Shown here one piece after another: positions 17,419 through 25,090 of a stretch of 64,000 nt of DNA (within the stretch, counting starts at the first letter, position 1; every line of letters begins with the position of its first letter). The notes beneath the pieces are model-generated. The model was not told the origin of the DNA. It did not search any database and was given only the letters and a program-made list of their open reading frames with translations. The DNA is from Chloroflexia bacterium (GTDB taxonomy: Bacteria; Chloroflexota; Chloroflexia; DTKN01), in contig JAFGKG010000219.1 in NCBI GenBank assembly GCA_016928715.1, forward strand, positions 1-64,000, given 5' to 3'. The translations under genes were made by a program, and so were the position numbers.

Positions 17419-17447
17419 TTGACGTCGTTGCCGCAGCATGCTATACT
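17419..17447 (+). promoter_or_regulatory. Sigma70 promoter for trpS
   Basis: Plus strand: -35 TTGACG (17419-17424), 17-bp spacer, -10 TATACT (17442-17447). Initiation near 17454 would give a leader of about 170 nt containing a long hairpin. Confidence 0.75.
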
Positions 17448-17498
17448 AACGTGGATCATATAGCCCACAGTGGAATTCCTGCCAAATGACAGGATTTC

Positions 17499-17617
17499 AA
17501 CCACAAAGGCCTGTCCTGAACCGGTCGGAAGGGGCCTGTCAAAGGGACACAGAACTTGTAAAGGAATTTTTTTGTGTCCTTTGTGGTTCTTTTTGATTCC
17601 GGCTCAGCCGGGTTAGG
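17499..17617. repeat. ACCACAAAGG-family palindrome in the trpS leader, copy B
   Basis: Arms AACCACAAAGG (17499-17509) and CCTTTGTGGTT (17578-17588), with inner GGGACACA against TGTGTCC, form a long hairpin followed by CTTTTTG. After it is a short hairpin CCGGCTCAGCCGG and GTTAGGA directly before the trpS ribosome site; the same GC hairpin plus GTTAGGA recurs on the minus strand at 34415-34433. The 353 bp between rseP and trpS hold only this element and the two promoters. The hairpin with a T-rich tail could lower read-through into trpS. Confidence 0.65.
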
Positions 17618-17625
17618 AGATAGAC

Positions 17626-18615
17626 ATGAGCAGAGAGCGCGTCTTTTCGGGTATCCAGCCCACGGGTACCCTACAGCTAGGCAATTACCTGGGTGCGATC
17701 AAGGGCATGATCGAGCTGGTCGAACACTATGAGTGCATCTATGGCATCGTCGACTATCACGCCGTGACCGTGCCTTATAACGTAGAGAAAATGCCCCAAA
17801 ACAAGCTGAACGTGGCCATTGGCTATCTAGCGGCCGGCCTGGACCCCCAAAAGGCCACCCTCATGGTCCAATCGGACGTCCCCGAGCACACCGAGCTGGC
17901 CTGGCTCTTTGGCTGCATTACCTCGGTCAACAAGCTGGAACACCTGCCCACCTTGAAGGACAAGCTCGAGACGGTGGATTTCTTTAGCTCTGGCCTGCTC
18001 AACTATCCCATCCTGCAGGCGGCGGACATTGTGATCTACAAGGCCACCCTGGTGCCGGTGGGCCGGGATCAGGAGGCCCACATCGAGTTCACCCGCGAGG
18101 TGGTCCGCAAGTTCAACAACACCTTTGGCCAGACCTTTCCCGAGCCGGCCTCCTACAACACGCCCGGGGCAATCGTGCCCAGCCTGAGCGGGGAGGGCAA
18201 GATGAGCAAGAGCGTTCCCGGCAGCTACATCGCGCTGACCGATACGCCCGAGGAAATCTGGCAGAAACTGGCCCAGACCCTCACCGACCCCCGCCGGGTG
18301 CGGCGCGATGATCCCGGCGACCCCGAGGCCTGCCCGGTGATCTGGCAACTGCACCATATCTATACCCCGGAGGAAAAACGGGCCGAGCTGGCCGAGGGCT
18401 GTCGCACCGCCGGCATTGGCTGCCTCCAGTGCAAGCGCGAACTATACCGCTTGATGATGGAGGACCTCAGCCCTCTACAGGAGCGTTGGCGCGACCTGGC
18501 CGCCCACCCCGATTACGTGCGGGACGTGCTGCGCGAGGGCGCCGCGCGGGTGCGGCCCATCGCCCAGGCCACCATGGCCGAGGTGCGGGAAAAGATGGGC
18601 CTGGCGGGCGTGTAA
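17626..18615 (+). CDS. trpS: Tryptophanyl-tRNA synthetase
   Basis: This 329-residue class I aminoacyl-tRNA synthetase charges tRNA-Trp. It has the HIGH-equivalent in SGIQPTGTLQLGNYLGAI near the N-terminus, the ATP-binding KMSKS loop as GKMSKSVPGSYI, and the TrpRS-specific LLNYPILQAADIV and VPVGRDQEAHIE stretches. The length is normal for the bacterial short form. ATG 17626 is preceded by TTAGGAGATAGAC. A transcription unit with the phosphoesterase 24 bp downstream is likely. Confidence 0.96.
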   Translation: MSRERVFSGIQPTGTLQLGNYLGAIKGMIELVEHYECIYGIVDYHAVTVPYNVEKMPQNKLNVAIGYLAAGLDPQKATLMVQSDVPEHTELAWLFGCITSVNKLEHLPTLKDKLETVDFFSSGLLNYPILQAADIVIYKATLVPVGRDQEAHIEFTREVVRKFNNTFGQTFPEPASYNTPGAIVPSLSGEGKMSKSVPGSYIALTDTPEEIWQKLAQTLTDPRRVRRDDPGDPEACPVIWQLHHIYTPEEKRAELAEGCRTAGIGCLQCKRELYRLMMEDLSPLQERWRDLAAHPDYVRDVLREGAARVRPIAQATMAEVREKMGLAGV

Positions 18616-18639
18616 TAGGACGACTGGACTGGAGAACTA

Positions 18640-19125
18640 GTGAAAATCGCCGTGATCTCGGACGTCCACGACCATCTGCAGGAGTTGGGTCGGGCGCTGG
18701 ACCAGGTGCAAGGGTGCAAGGCGCTCTTGTGCTGCGGAGACCTCTGCGCACCTTTTAGCCTGAGGGCGATGGCCGAAGGATTCCCAGGGGAGATCCACGT
18801 CGTCTCGGGCAACAATGACGGCGACCCCTTGCTCTTGTCCCGGGTGGCCCAACAGTACGACCAGGTCATCCTGCACGGCGTCTATGCCGAGATCGAACTG
18901 GACGGCCAGCGCATCGCCCTGGTCCACTATCCCCGCCTGGCCGAGGGGCTGGCCGCCACCGCGGACTATGACCTGGTCTGCCACGGCCACGACCACCAGG
19001 CCCGCCAGGCACGGGTGGGCAGGACGCTGCTGCTGAACCCGGGCGAGGTCATGGGCTGGAAGGGGCGTTCCTCCTGCGCCATCTATGATACCACAACCAG
19101 GAGCGCAGAGATTATTGACCTCTGA
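18640..19125 (+). CDS. YfcE/MJ0936-type metallophosphoesterase
   Basis: This 161-residue calcineurin-like phosphoesterase of the compact phosphodiesterase family has all five metal motifs in order: SDVHDH (D-x-H), CCGDL (GD), SGNNDG (GN-N/H), VHYP (H) and CHGHDHQ (GH-x-H). Such proteins hydrolyse phosphodiester bonds with Mn or Ni; the substrate in the cell is not known. The start is a GTG at 18640, 5 bases after GGAG. It lies 24 bp after trpS and is probably co-transcribed. Confidence 0.88.
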   Translation: MKIAVISDVHDHLQELGRALDQVQGCKALLCCGDLCAPFSLRAMAEGFPGEIHVVSGNNDGDPLLLSRVAQQYDQVILHGVYAEIELDGQRIALVHYPRLAEGLAATADYDLVCHGHDHQARQARVGRTLLLNPGEVMGWKGRSSCAIYDTTTRSAEIIDL

Positions 19126-19130
19126 GAAAA

Positions 19131-19272
19131 GCACAAAGCGATACGCCGGGCTGGATATCGCCGGCACCCAGCGGAGGACTATCCCGCCACCGCCTCCATC
19201 CCCAGCCTGACCTACAAGACCGACTCCGCGGAGGAAAGTCCGCGCGTGGTCTATTGGAGATCCTATGTTTAG
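19131..19272 (+). pseudogene. Decayed remnant of a longer gene (possibly Hsp70/actin-fold N-terminus)
   Basis: Two short stretches look protein-like but are in different frames. The first reads KRYAGLDIAGTQ in one frame. The second reads EDYPATASIPSLTYK and ends RVVYWRSYV with a TAG at 19270-19272. The pieces together resemble the start of an Hsp70 or similar ATPase (phosphate-binding GLDIG-T, then a ...YPAT..SIPSLTYK segment). No start codon or ribosome site fits, and the region ends at a repeat element. Treated as a frameshifted remnant; the family guess is weak. Confidence 0.35.
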
Positions 19273-19316
19273 TGTCTGTGGGGTCATAGCTTGTAGACCC
19301 TAAAGAGACGGCAAGG

Positions 19317-19445
19317 AATAACTTGCCGGTTTTGACCGGCTAAAGCCTCAACTCCGGTCCGGGAATTAAAGACCTTTTACGGGTCCTTTTGGAGTCGAGG
19401 CTTTAGCCGGTGACGGTAAACAGGCAGCAAAACCGGCAAGTTATT
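19317..19445. repeat. Palindromic repeat element, copy 2
   Basis: About 129 bp, matching 2936-3060. Outer arms are AATAACTTGCCGGTTTTG and, at the other end, CAAAACCGGCAAGTTATT. Inner arms are ACCGGCTAAAGCCTC (19335-19349) and its complement (19397-19411). The core GACCTTTTACGG is shared with copy 1. The outer arms are better preserved here than in copy 1. It sits between the gene remnant and the YcaQ-like gene. Confidence 0.75.
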
Positions 19446-19481
19446 CTTTTACAGGCCCTTAGCGTCTCGAGGAGTAATGGA

Positions 19482-20726
19482 ATGGCCCCCACAGCGGACC
19501 GCTCCCCTGATCTAAAGTTGAGCAGGACCGAGGCCCGCCGCTTTATGCTGGCCCATCAGCGGCTCTGGCCGCCGCGCCAACTGCAGGGCCAAGAGGGCGT
19601 GCTGTCCCTGATCGGCCACCTCGGCTGCATCCAGTACGACCCCATCAACGTTGTCGGGCGCAACCCCGACCTGGTGCTGCAGTCCCGGGTGGCCGATTAC
19701 CGACCGCCGCTGCTGGACGAAATGCGTTACCAGGAGCGCATCCTGCTCGATGGCTGGGACAAGATGGCCTCCATCCACCTCGCCACGGACTGGCCCTATT
19801 TCGCCCGCCAGCGGGCGCGCATGATCGAGCAGCACGGGCGGGAGGACAATCCGGCCTGGGAGGTTGCACCCCGGGTCCTGCAGGCCATGCACGAACGGGG
19901 GCCGCTTTCCTCCATCGACCTGAAATACGAGCAAAAGGTGGATTGGTTCTGGGCGCCCACGCGGCTGGCGCGGGCCGCGCTGGAGACGCTCTACGCGATG
20001 GGCCACCTGGGCATCCACCACCGCATCGGCACCCGCCGCGTCTTTGACCTCATCGAACGCCTGCTGCCGGCCGAACTGCTGCAGGCCCCCGACCCCAACG
20101 AGACGCTGGAGGATTACCAGCGCTGGCACGTGCTGCGCCGCCTGGGCAGCCTGGGGCTGGCCTACCCACGCCGCGACGCCCACTGGTACGGCATCATCGG
20201 GGTCAAGACGCGGGAACTCGAGGTCGTGTTGGCCCAGTTGATCGAGCGTGAACAAGTGCTGGCCGTGGAGGTGGAGGGCCTGTCCGACCGCACCCTGTTT
20301 ATACGCCAGACCGATCTGCCGACCCTGGAGGCCGTCCGGGGCGGCACCCCCCCCCGGCGACAGGCGGCGCTGATCGCTCCCCTGGACAACCTGATCTGGG
20401 ATCGCCAGTTGGCCGAGTGGATTTTTGAATTCAACTACAGGTGGGAGGTCTATACTCCCGTGGCCAAACGGCAGTACGGTTATTACGTGCTGCCGGTGCT
20501 CTATGGGGATCATTTCGTGGCCCGCTGCGAGCCGGTCCTGGACAAGAAAAGCCGCCACCTGATCCTCCAGAGCTGGTGGTGGGAGGACGGAGTGCGGCCA
20601 GATGGGGAGATGCTGGAGGCCTTGGGCGGCTGCCTGTGTAGCTTTGGGCGCTATTTGGCGGCAGAGCAGGTCCAGTTTGGCCCGCAGGCAACGGCCCAGT
20701 TTGACGACCTTCCCCATGTCTGCTAA
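19482..20726 (+). CDS. YcaQ-like DNA glycosylase (HTH_42 family)
   Basis: This 414-residue protein is of the winged-helix HTH_42/DUF1006 family, which includes E. coli YcaQ, a glycosylase that unhooks DNA interstrand crosslinks, and Streptomyces AlkZ. The segment HLGCIQYDPINVVGRNPDLV near residues 46-65 carries a Q-aromatic-D triad (Q51-Y52-D53), the catalytic form reported for the YcaQ subgroup, followed by LQSRV. Later segments RHLILQSWWWED and ALIAPLDNLIWDR are also typical. The start is ATG 19482 with GAGGAG 7 bases upstream; a longer reading begins inside the repeat element. The stop-proximal part of the gene contains the -35 box of the next promoter. Confidence 0.85.
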   Translation: MAPTADRSPDLKLSRTEARRFMLAHQRLWPPRQLQGQEGVLSLIGHLGCIQYDPINVVGRNPDLVLQSRVADYRPPLLDEMRYQERILLDGWDKMASIHLATDWPYFARQRARMIEQHGREDNPAWEVAPRVLQAMHERGPLSSIDLKYEQKVDWFWAPTRLARAALETLYAMGHLGIHHRIGTRRVFDLIERLLPAELLQAPDPNETLEDYQRWHVLRRLGSLGLAYPRRDAHWYGIIGVKTRELEVVLAQLIEREQVLAVEVEGLSDRTLFIRQTDLPTLEAVRGGTPPRRQAALIAPLDNLIWDRQLAEWIFEFNYRWEVYTPVAKRQYGYYVLPVLYGDHFVARCEPVLDKKSRHLILQSWWWEDGVRPDGEMLEALGGCLCSFGRYLAAEQVQFGPQATAQFDDLPHVC

Positions 20727-20729
20727 AAT
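20701..20729 (+). promoter_or_regulatory. Sigma70 promoter for the HdrA-like gene
   Basis: -35 TTGACG (20701-20706), 17-bp spacer, -10 TAAAAT (20724-20729). The -35 and most of the spacer lie in the last codons of the YcaQ-like gene. Initiation near 20736 gives a leader of about 75 nt. Confidence 0.7.
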
Positions 20730-20810
20730 GCCTTTGCAATTGACTTTGACGCAAACAACTAGATCCATCCAAAAGCTTCTGCCCCCTGCTGAGTGCAAAG
20801 GAGGACACTG

Positions 20811-23800
20811 GTGTCAGCGCACATTGTCGTGCTGGGGGGAACACTGGCAGGGGTCCGGGCTGCGCGCCGCCTGGCGGCGGCCGGCCTGGAGGTCACCCTG
20901 CTGGAACCCTCCCCCTTTCTTGGCGGTGATCTTGCCGGCAGCCTCACGGACTGGATGTCGGCCGCACCGGACCTGTTCGAGGCCGCACGGGAACCCCAAA
21001 TCCACTTGATGACCCAATCCACGGTCCAGAACGTGGCCCGGCATCCGGACGGGCTGCAGTTAGTAGTCCAGCAGGAGCCCCGCTACGTGGACCTGAGCCG
21101 CTGCACCGCCTGCGGCGAATGCGTGTTGGTCTGCCCGGTCGCCGTGCCGGTCGACAGCGCCGAGCCACAGCGGCGGGCCATCTACCGGCTGCCCCTGGAA
21201 CGTTCCGCGCCTAACGTCTATGCCATCCAAAAACGCGGAGAAGCCCCCTGCAGCCACACCTGCCCCGGGGGCATCCACGTCCAGGGATATGTCGCCCTCG
21301 TGGCCCAGGGCAAATTCCTGCCGGCCTACGACCTTATCTGTCAAGCCATTCCCTTTCCGGGGATCTGCGGCCGGGTCTGCCACCATCCCTGCGAGGCGGA
21401 GTGCAGCCGACGCGACCTGGACGGGCCGGTGGCCGTGCGCCCGCTGAAGCGCTTTGTGGCCGACTATGCCGTCGAACACGGGCACACGGCCTGGGAAGCG
21501 GTAGAGCCGGACCCCGATCTTGCCCCCGTAGCCGTGATCGGCGCCGGCCCGGCCGGCCTGACCGTGGCCTGGGAACTGGCCCGGCAGGGCGTCCGAGCCA
21601 CCGTTTTCGAGGCCCTGCCGGTGGCCGGCGGCATGATGGCCGTGGGCATCCCGGCCTACCGCCTGCCCCGCCAGGACCTGCAGCGCGAGATCGAGGCCAT
21701 CGAGGCCCTGGGCGTCGAGATCTGTTTGAACACGCCCCTGGGCCCCGAATTGACCCTGGACGAACTGTTCGACCGGGGCTATGGGGCCGTCTTTTTGGGG
21801 CTCGGGGCACACCGCGGCCGCGAACTGGGCGTGCCCGGGGAGGATCTGTGCGGCGTGGTGCCGGCGCTGGACCTGCTGCGCTCTGTCAGTATGGCCCAGT
21901 GGGAGGGCCTGCCCGATCCAGAGCTACCGGCGCACCTACAGCAGGACTGCGCGATATCGATCGGCCGGCGGGCCGCCGTCATTGGCGGCGGCAATACCGC
22001 CGTGGACTCGGCCCGCAGCCTGCTGCGCCTGGGCGCGGAAGGCGTCTATATTCTCTACCGCCGCTCCCGCCAAGAGATGCCCTGCCTGCCCGAAGAGATC
22101 GACGCCGCCGAGGAGGAGGGCGCCGTCCTCGAGATCCTGGTGACCCCCAAACGCATTTTGGGCCAGGATGGCCGGGTAACGGCCATCGAGTGCCTGCGCA
22201 TGGAATTGGGCGAGCCCGACGAGAGCGGCCGCCGCCGGCCCATCCCCATCCCGGGCAGCGAGTTCACCCTGGAGGTGGACATGGTCGTGCCGGCCATCGG
22301 CCAGCAGTTGGACCTGCCGCCGCAGTTGAAATCGCTGTGCGACGAGCGCGGCGGGCTGTGCGTCGACCCCGAGACGGGCTGTACACCCCGGGCCGGCGTC
22401 TTTGCCGCAGGCGACGTGGTCCGGGTACGCTCTGTGATCGACGCGGTCGGCGAGGCCAAGCGCGCCGCCGAAAATATCCTGCACTATCTGCGCGACGAGG
22501 AACTGTCCTGCCCCACCGCCGAAGCGGAACGCACCGTAGCCCATCCCCCGGCAGAGGAACTCGAGGCTGCCAGTAGAGAAACGCGGCATAATCCGATCGA
22601 GATTCCTCTCGTTCAGCGCCAGCGCAGTTTTGCCGAGGTCGAGTGCGTGCTGACGGAGGAGGAGGCCCTCGCCGAGGCCGGCCGCTGCCTGGCCTGCGGG
22701 ATCTGTTCCGAATGTATGGAGTGCGTCGCCGTCTGCGAGCCCCAGGCCATCCACCACGAGGCCCGGCCCCGTCACCTGACCCTGGAGGCCGATGCCGTCC
22801 TGCTGGCCAACGGCCAGGGATTGCCCCCCATGGAAGGCGTGTACCGCCTGCAGGAAGGCGATCCCGAGGCCATGGTCCGGGCGATGCTGACGGCCTTTGG
22901 CCAAGAGCAAGCACGGCCATCCCCGCTGCGCCAACGCCTGCAGCCCGCAGCGAGCGAAATGTCCCGCCTGGGCATCTTTCTCTGCCGCTGCGGCGAACAG
23001 ATTGCCGGGGCCGTCGACCTCGATGTCCTGCAGGCCCGCCTCTCCAAGCTGCCCCACGTGGTACGCGTGGAACAGGTTCGCTTTGCCTGCCTGCCCGAGG
23101 GCATCGAATTCCTGCGGCAGGCCAGCGCGGACCTGGACGGCGCCGTCCTGGCGGCCTGCTCCTGCTGCAACCTGGCCCAAACCTGTTACAGTTGTACCAG
23201 CCAGCGCGTGCGCTGCCGCGAGGGACTGGGCCTCTGGCAGGAATCCTTGGCCGAAAGCCTGCCCTCCTGGGCCTGGGAGTTTGTGAACCTGCGCGAGCAC
23301 TGCGCCTGGGTGCACGGCCCGGAGGATGCCCTGGAGACGGCCGGTGACTATATCGCCGCCGCCGCCGCGCGCCTGCGGGCCGATCCGCTGGTCCCCCTGG
23401 TCGCCCGGGTGGACGCGGCGCTCTGCCGGGCCTGCGGCACCTGCGAGAGCCTCTGCCAGGCCGAGGCCATCCGCCTGGAAGTGGACGCCCAGGGACGCCT
23501 CTGCGCCCGGGTAGACGAATCCCGCTGCCTGGCCTGTGGCACCTGCGCCGCGCACTGTCCCACCGGCGCGGTCGTGGCCGGCCGGGTCAGCGACCGCCAG
23601 ATCGAGGCCACGGTCGAGGCCATGGGCTATGCCGGCCCGGCCGAGCGCGTGGTCGTCTTTGCCTGCAACTGGGGCGGCCACAGCGGCGCCGAGGCGCTGG
23701 GCATGCAGCACCGGCAACTGCCGGCCGAGGTGCGCACCGTGCGGGTGCCCTGCCTGGGCCGCCTCTCGCCGGGGCTGCTGCTGCGTACATTGGAATTGGG

Positions 23801-24032
23801 CGCAGCCGGGGTGCTGCTGGCCGGCTGCCACGAGGACAGCTGCCGCTTTGAGTTTGGCCGCGAGTGGGCCGGGCAGGCCCTGCAGCAGGCCCAGGTGCTG
23901 GCCGACCTGGTCGGGCTGGGAGCGCAGCGCTTGGACATGGTCGGCATTGCCCCAGGCGATGCCGAGACGCTGGCCCAGGCCCTGGAACGCTTTGTGCGGC
24001 AGCTTACCCCGGAGCAATTGGCTCCCGTCTGA
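20811..24032 (+). CDS. Giant HdrA-like flavoprotein with GltD-type domain, ferredoxin domains and MvhD domain
   Basis: This 1073-residue redox protein consists of fused modules. Residues 1-95 are a HdrA-type FAD-binding half. C98 begins a [4Fe-4S] motif CTACGECVLVCP. Residues about 135-580 form a complete GltD/small glutamate synthase-like NAD(P)H:flavin unit, with CPGGIHVQGYVAL, AVIGAGPAGLTVA, AVIGGGNTAVDSAR and VFAAGDVV. Next are a further Cys cluster near 626 (CLACGICSECMECVAVC) and the HdrA CxCG domain near 720 (LGIFLCRCGEQIAG), followed by AACSCCNLAQTC. Two ferredoxin motifs follow near 872 and 905. Last is an MvhD domain from about 942 (VVVFACNWGGHSG). Such proteins take part in flavin-based electron bifurcation with HdrBC partners. 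GTG 20811 is chosen because AGGAGG lies 6 bases upstream. Iron-sulfur partner proteins are encoded downstream at 25091 and 27627. Confidence 0.85.
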   Translation: MSAHIVVLGGTLAGVRAARRLAAAGLEVTLLEPSPFLGGDLAGSLTDWMSAAPDLFEAAREPQIHLMTQSTVQNVARHPDGLQLVVQQEPRYVDLSRCTACGECVLVCPVAVPVDSAEPQRRAIYRLPLERSAPNVYAIQKRGEAPCSHTCPGGIHVQGYVALVAQGKFLPAYDLICQAIPFPGICGRVCHHPCEAECSRRDLDGPVAVRPLKRFVADYAVEHGHTAWEAVEPDPDLAPVAVIGAGPAGLTVAWELARQGVRATVFEALPVAGGMMAVGIPAYRLPRQDLQREIEAIEALGVEICLNTPLGPELTLDELFDRGYGAVFLGLGAHRGRELGVPGEDLCGVVPALDLLRSVSMAQWEGLPDPELPAHLQQDCAISIGRRAAVIGGGNTAVDSARSLLRLGAEGVYILYRRSRQEMPCLPEEIDAAEEEGAVLEILVTPKRILGQDGRVTAIECLRMELGEPDESGRRRPIPIPGSEFTLEVDMVVPAIGQQLDLPPQLKSLCDERGGLCVDPETGCTPRAGVFAAGDVVRVRSVIDAVGEAKRAAENILHYLRDEELSCPTAEAERTVAHPPAEELEAASRETRHNPIEIPLVQRQRSFAEVECVLTEEEALAEAGRCLACGICSECMECVAVCEPQAIHHEARPRHLTLEADAVLLANGQGLPPMEGVYRLQEGDPEAMVRAMLTAFGQEQARPSPLRQRLQPAASEMSRLGIFLCRCGEQIAGAVDLDVLQARLSKLPHVVRVEQVRFACLPEGIEFLRQASADLDGAVLAACSCCNLAQTCYSCTSQRVRCREGLGLWQESLAESLPSWAWEFVNLREHCAWVHGPEDALETAGDYIAAAAARLRADPLVPLVARVDAALCRACGTCESLCQAEAIRLEVDAQGRLCARVDESRCLACGTCAAHCPTGAVVAGRVSDRQIEATVEAMGYAGPAERVVVFACNWGGHSGAEALGMQHRQLPAEVRTVRVPCLGRLSPGLLLRTLELGAAGVLLAGCHEDSCRFEFGREWAGQALQQAQVLADLVGLGAQRLDMVGIAPGDAETLAQALERFVRQLTPEQLAPV

Positions 24033-24042
24033 TCGACAGGTG

Positions 24043-24051
24043 TGGTATAAT
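24043..24051 (+). promoter_or_regulatory. Extended -10 promoter for the heptad-repeat gene
   Basis: TGG-TATAAT at 24043-24051, an extended -10 form (TGn before TATAAT). No convincing -35 was found at the expected distance. It suggests the gene at 24116 has its own transcript as well as any read-through. Confidence 0.5.
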
Positions 24052-24115
24052 GGTCCTGTAGCATATTGTGTCTGGACCATGGAAGGGAGTGGACCCGATA
24101 GGGTCGGAGGCTACG

Positions 24116-25081
24116 ATGGACGAACAATCATTGCCCGGATTGACCGCAGAGGCCTACCGTGCGGTCGTCGCCCTGATCGATGACCGCATGCGGGAGATTC
24201 GCGTCACCCGCGAGGATTTTGACCGGCTGACCTCCAGGGTCGCCGCGCTGGCCGAGGCGCAGTGGCGCACCGAGGAGCGCGTGAACGCCCTGGTCGAGGC
24301 GCAGCAGCACATCCTGGAACGGTTGGAACGCTTGGAGGCCACCGTCCAGGCCCTGGCCGAGGCGCAGTTGCGCACCGAGGAGCGGCTGGAGCGCTTGGAG
24401 GCCACTGTCCAGAATCTGGTCGAGGCGCAGCAGTACATCCTGGAACGGCTGGAACGCTTGGAGGCCACCGTCCAGGCCCTGGCCGAGGCGCAGTTGCGCA
24501 CCGAGGAGTGTGTGAACGTCCTGGTCGAGACGCAGCAGCACCTCCTGGAACGGTTGGATCGCTTGGAGGCCACCGTCCAGGCCCTGGCCGAGGCGCAGTT
24601 GCGCACCGAGGAGCGCGTGAACGACATACAGATCGACCTGGCCGGGATCAAGGGACGCGTCCTAGAGATGGATTACCGGGACAAGGCGCCCTCTTACTTT
24701 GGCCTGCTGCTGCGCCGGCTGCGGCTGCTACCCCTGGTCGAGATCGAGGACGAGATAGAGGCGCATCTTTCCGCCGGCGAGGTCGGAGAGATATTCCGTC
24801 TCGATTTCCTGCTGAGCGGCCGGCCGCGGCAGGTGCAGGATGCCCCGGAGGTCTGGCTGGCGGTGGAGGTCTCGTCGGTGGTGGACCGGCACGACGTCGA
24901 GCGGGCGCTACGCCGGGCCCGGCTGCTGCAGCGGCTGGGCCGGCCGGTGGTGCCGGTCGTCGCCGGGCTGGAGGCGACCCTGGGCGCCGCGCAGCAGGCC
25001 GAAGCGTCCGGCCTCCTGCTGCTCCAAGACGGCCGGACATTGTATTGGGAAGAGGCCCTGGCGGCGGCCTTGTCGGCATAA
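24116..25081 (+). CDS. Heptad-repeat coiled-coil protein with DUF3782-like nuclease-fold C-terminus
   Basis: This 321-residue protein has at residues about 35-180 near-exact repeats built from multiples of seven residues (units of 35 and 21), each containing LERLEATVQALAEAQ and LRTEER; the DNA repeats are also near-exact. These should form a long coiled coil. The C-terminal about 130 residues have FRLDFLLSG and VWLAVEVSSVVDR, a D...E-x-S pattern and helices like the PD-(D/E)xK fold found in DUF3782 proteins, which are common in filamentous and thermophilic bacteria. Whether it cuts DNA is unknown, and the usual E-x-K lysine is replaced by Ser here. ATG 24116 follows GGAGG. It sits between two redox genes, 9 bp before the next, but appears unrelated to them. 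Confidence 0.72.
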   Translation: MDEQSLPGLTAEAYRAVVALIDDRMREIRVTREDFDRLTSRVAALAEAQWRTEERVNALVEAQQHILERLERLEATVQALAEAQLRTEERLERLEATVQNLVEAQQYILERLERLEATVQALAEAQLRTEECVNVLVETQQHLLERLDRLEATVQALAEAQLRTEERVNDIQIDLAGIKGRVLEMDYRDKAPSYFGLLLRRLRLLPLVEIEDEIEAHLSAGEVGEIFRLDFLLSGRPRQVQDAPEVWLAVEVSSVVDRHDVERALRRARLLQRLGRPVVPVVAGLEATLGAAQQAEASGLLLLQDGRTLYWEEALAAALSA

Positions 25082-25090
25082 GAGGAAACG

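Noticed and set aside
21936-24080. 714-codon antisense frame opposite the HdrA-like gene
   Set aside because: Typical shadow frame in GC-rich DNA: it is antisense to a gene with clear motifs and its translation has no recognisable domains.
24250-24640. CRISPR-like direct repeats
   Set aside because: The repeats are in frame, in multiples of 21 bases, and encode coiled-coil heptads; there are no spacers.
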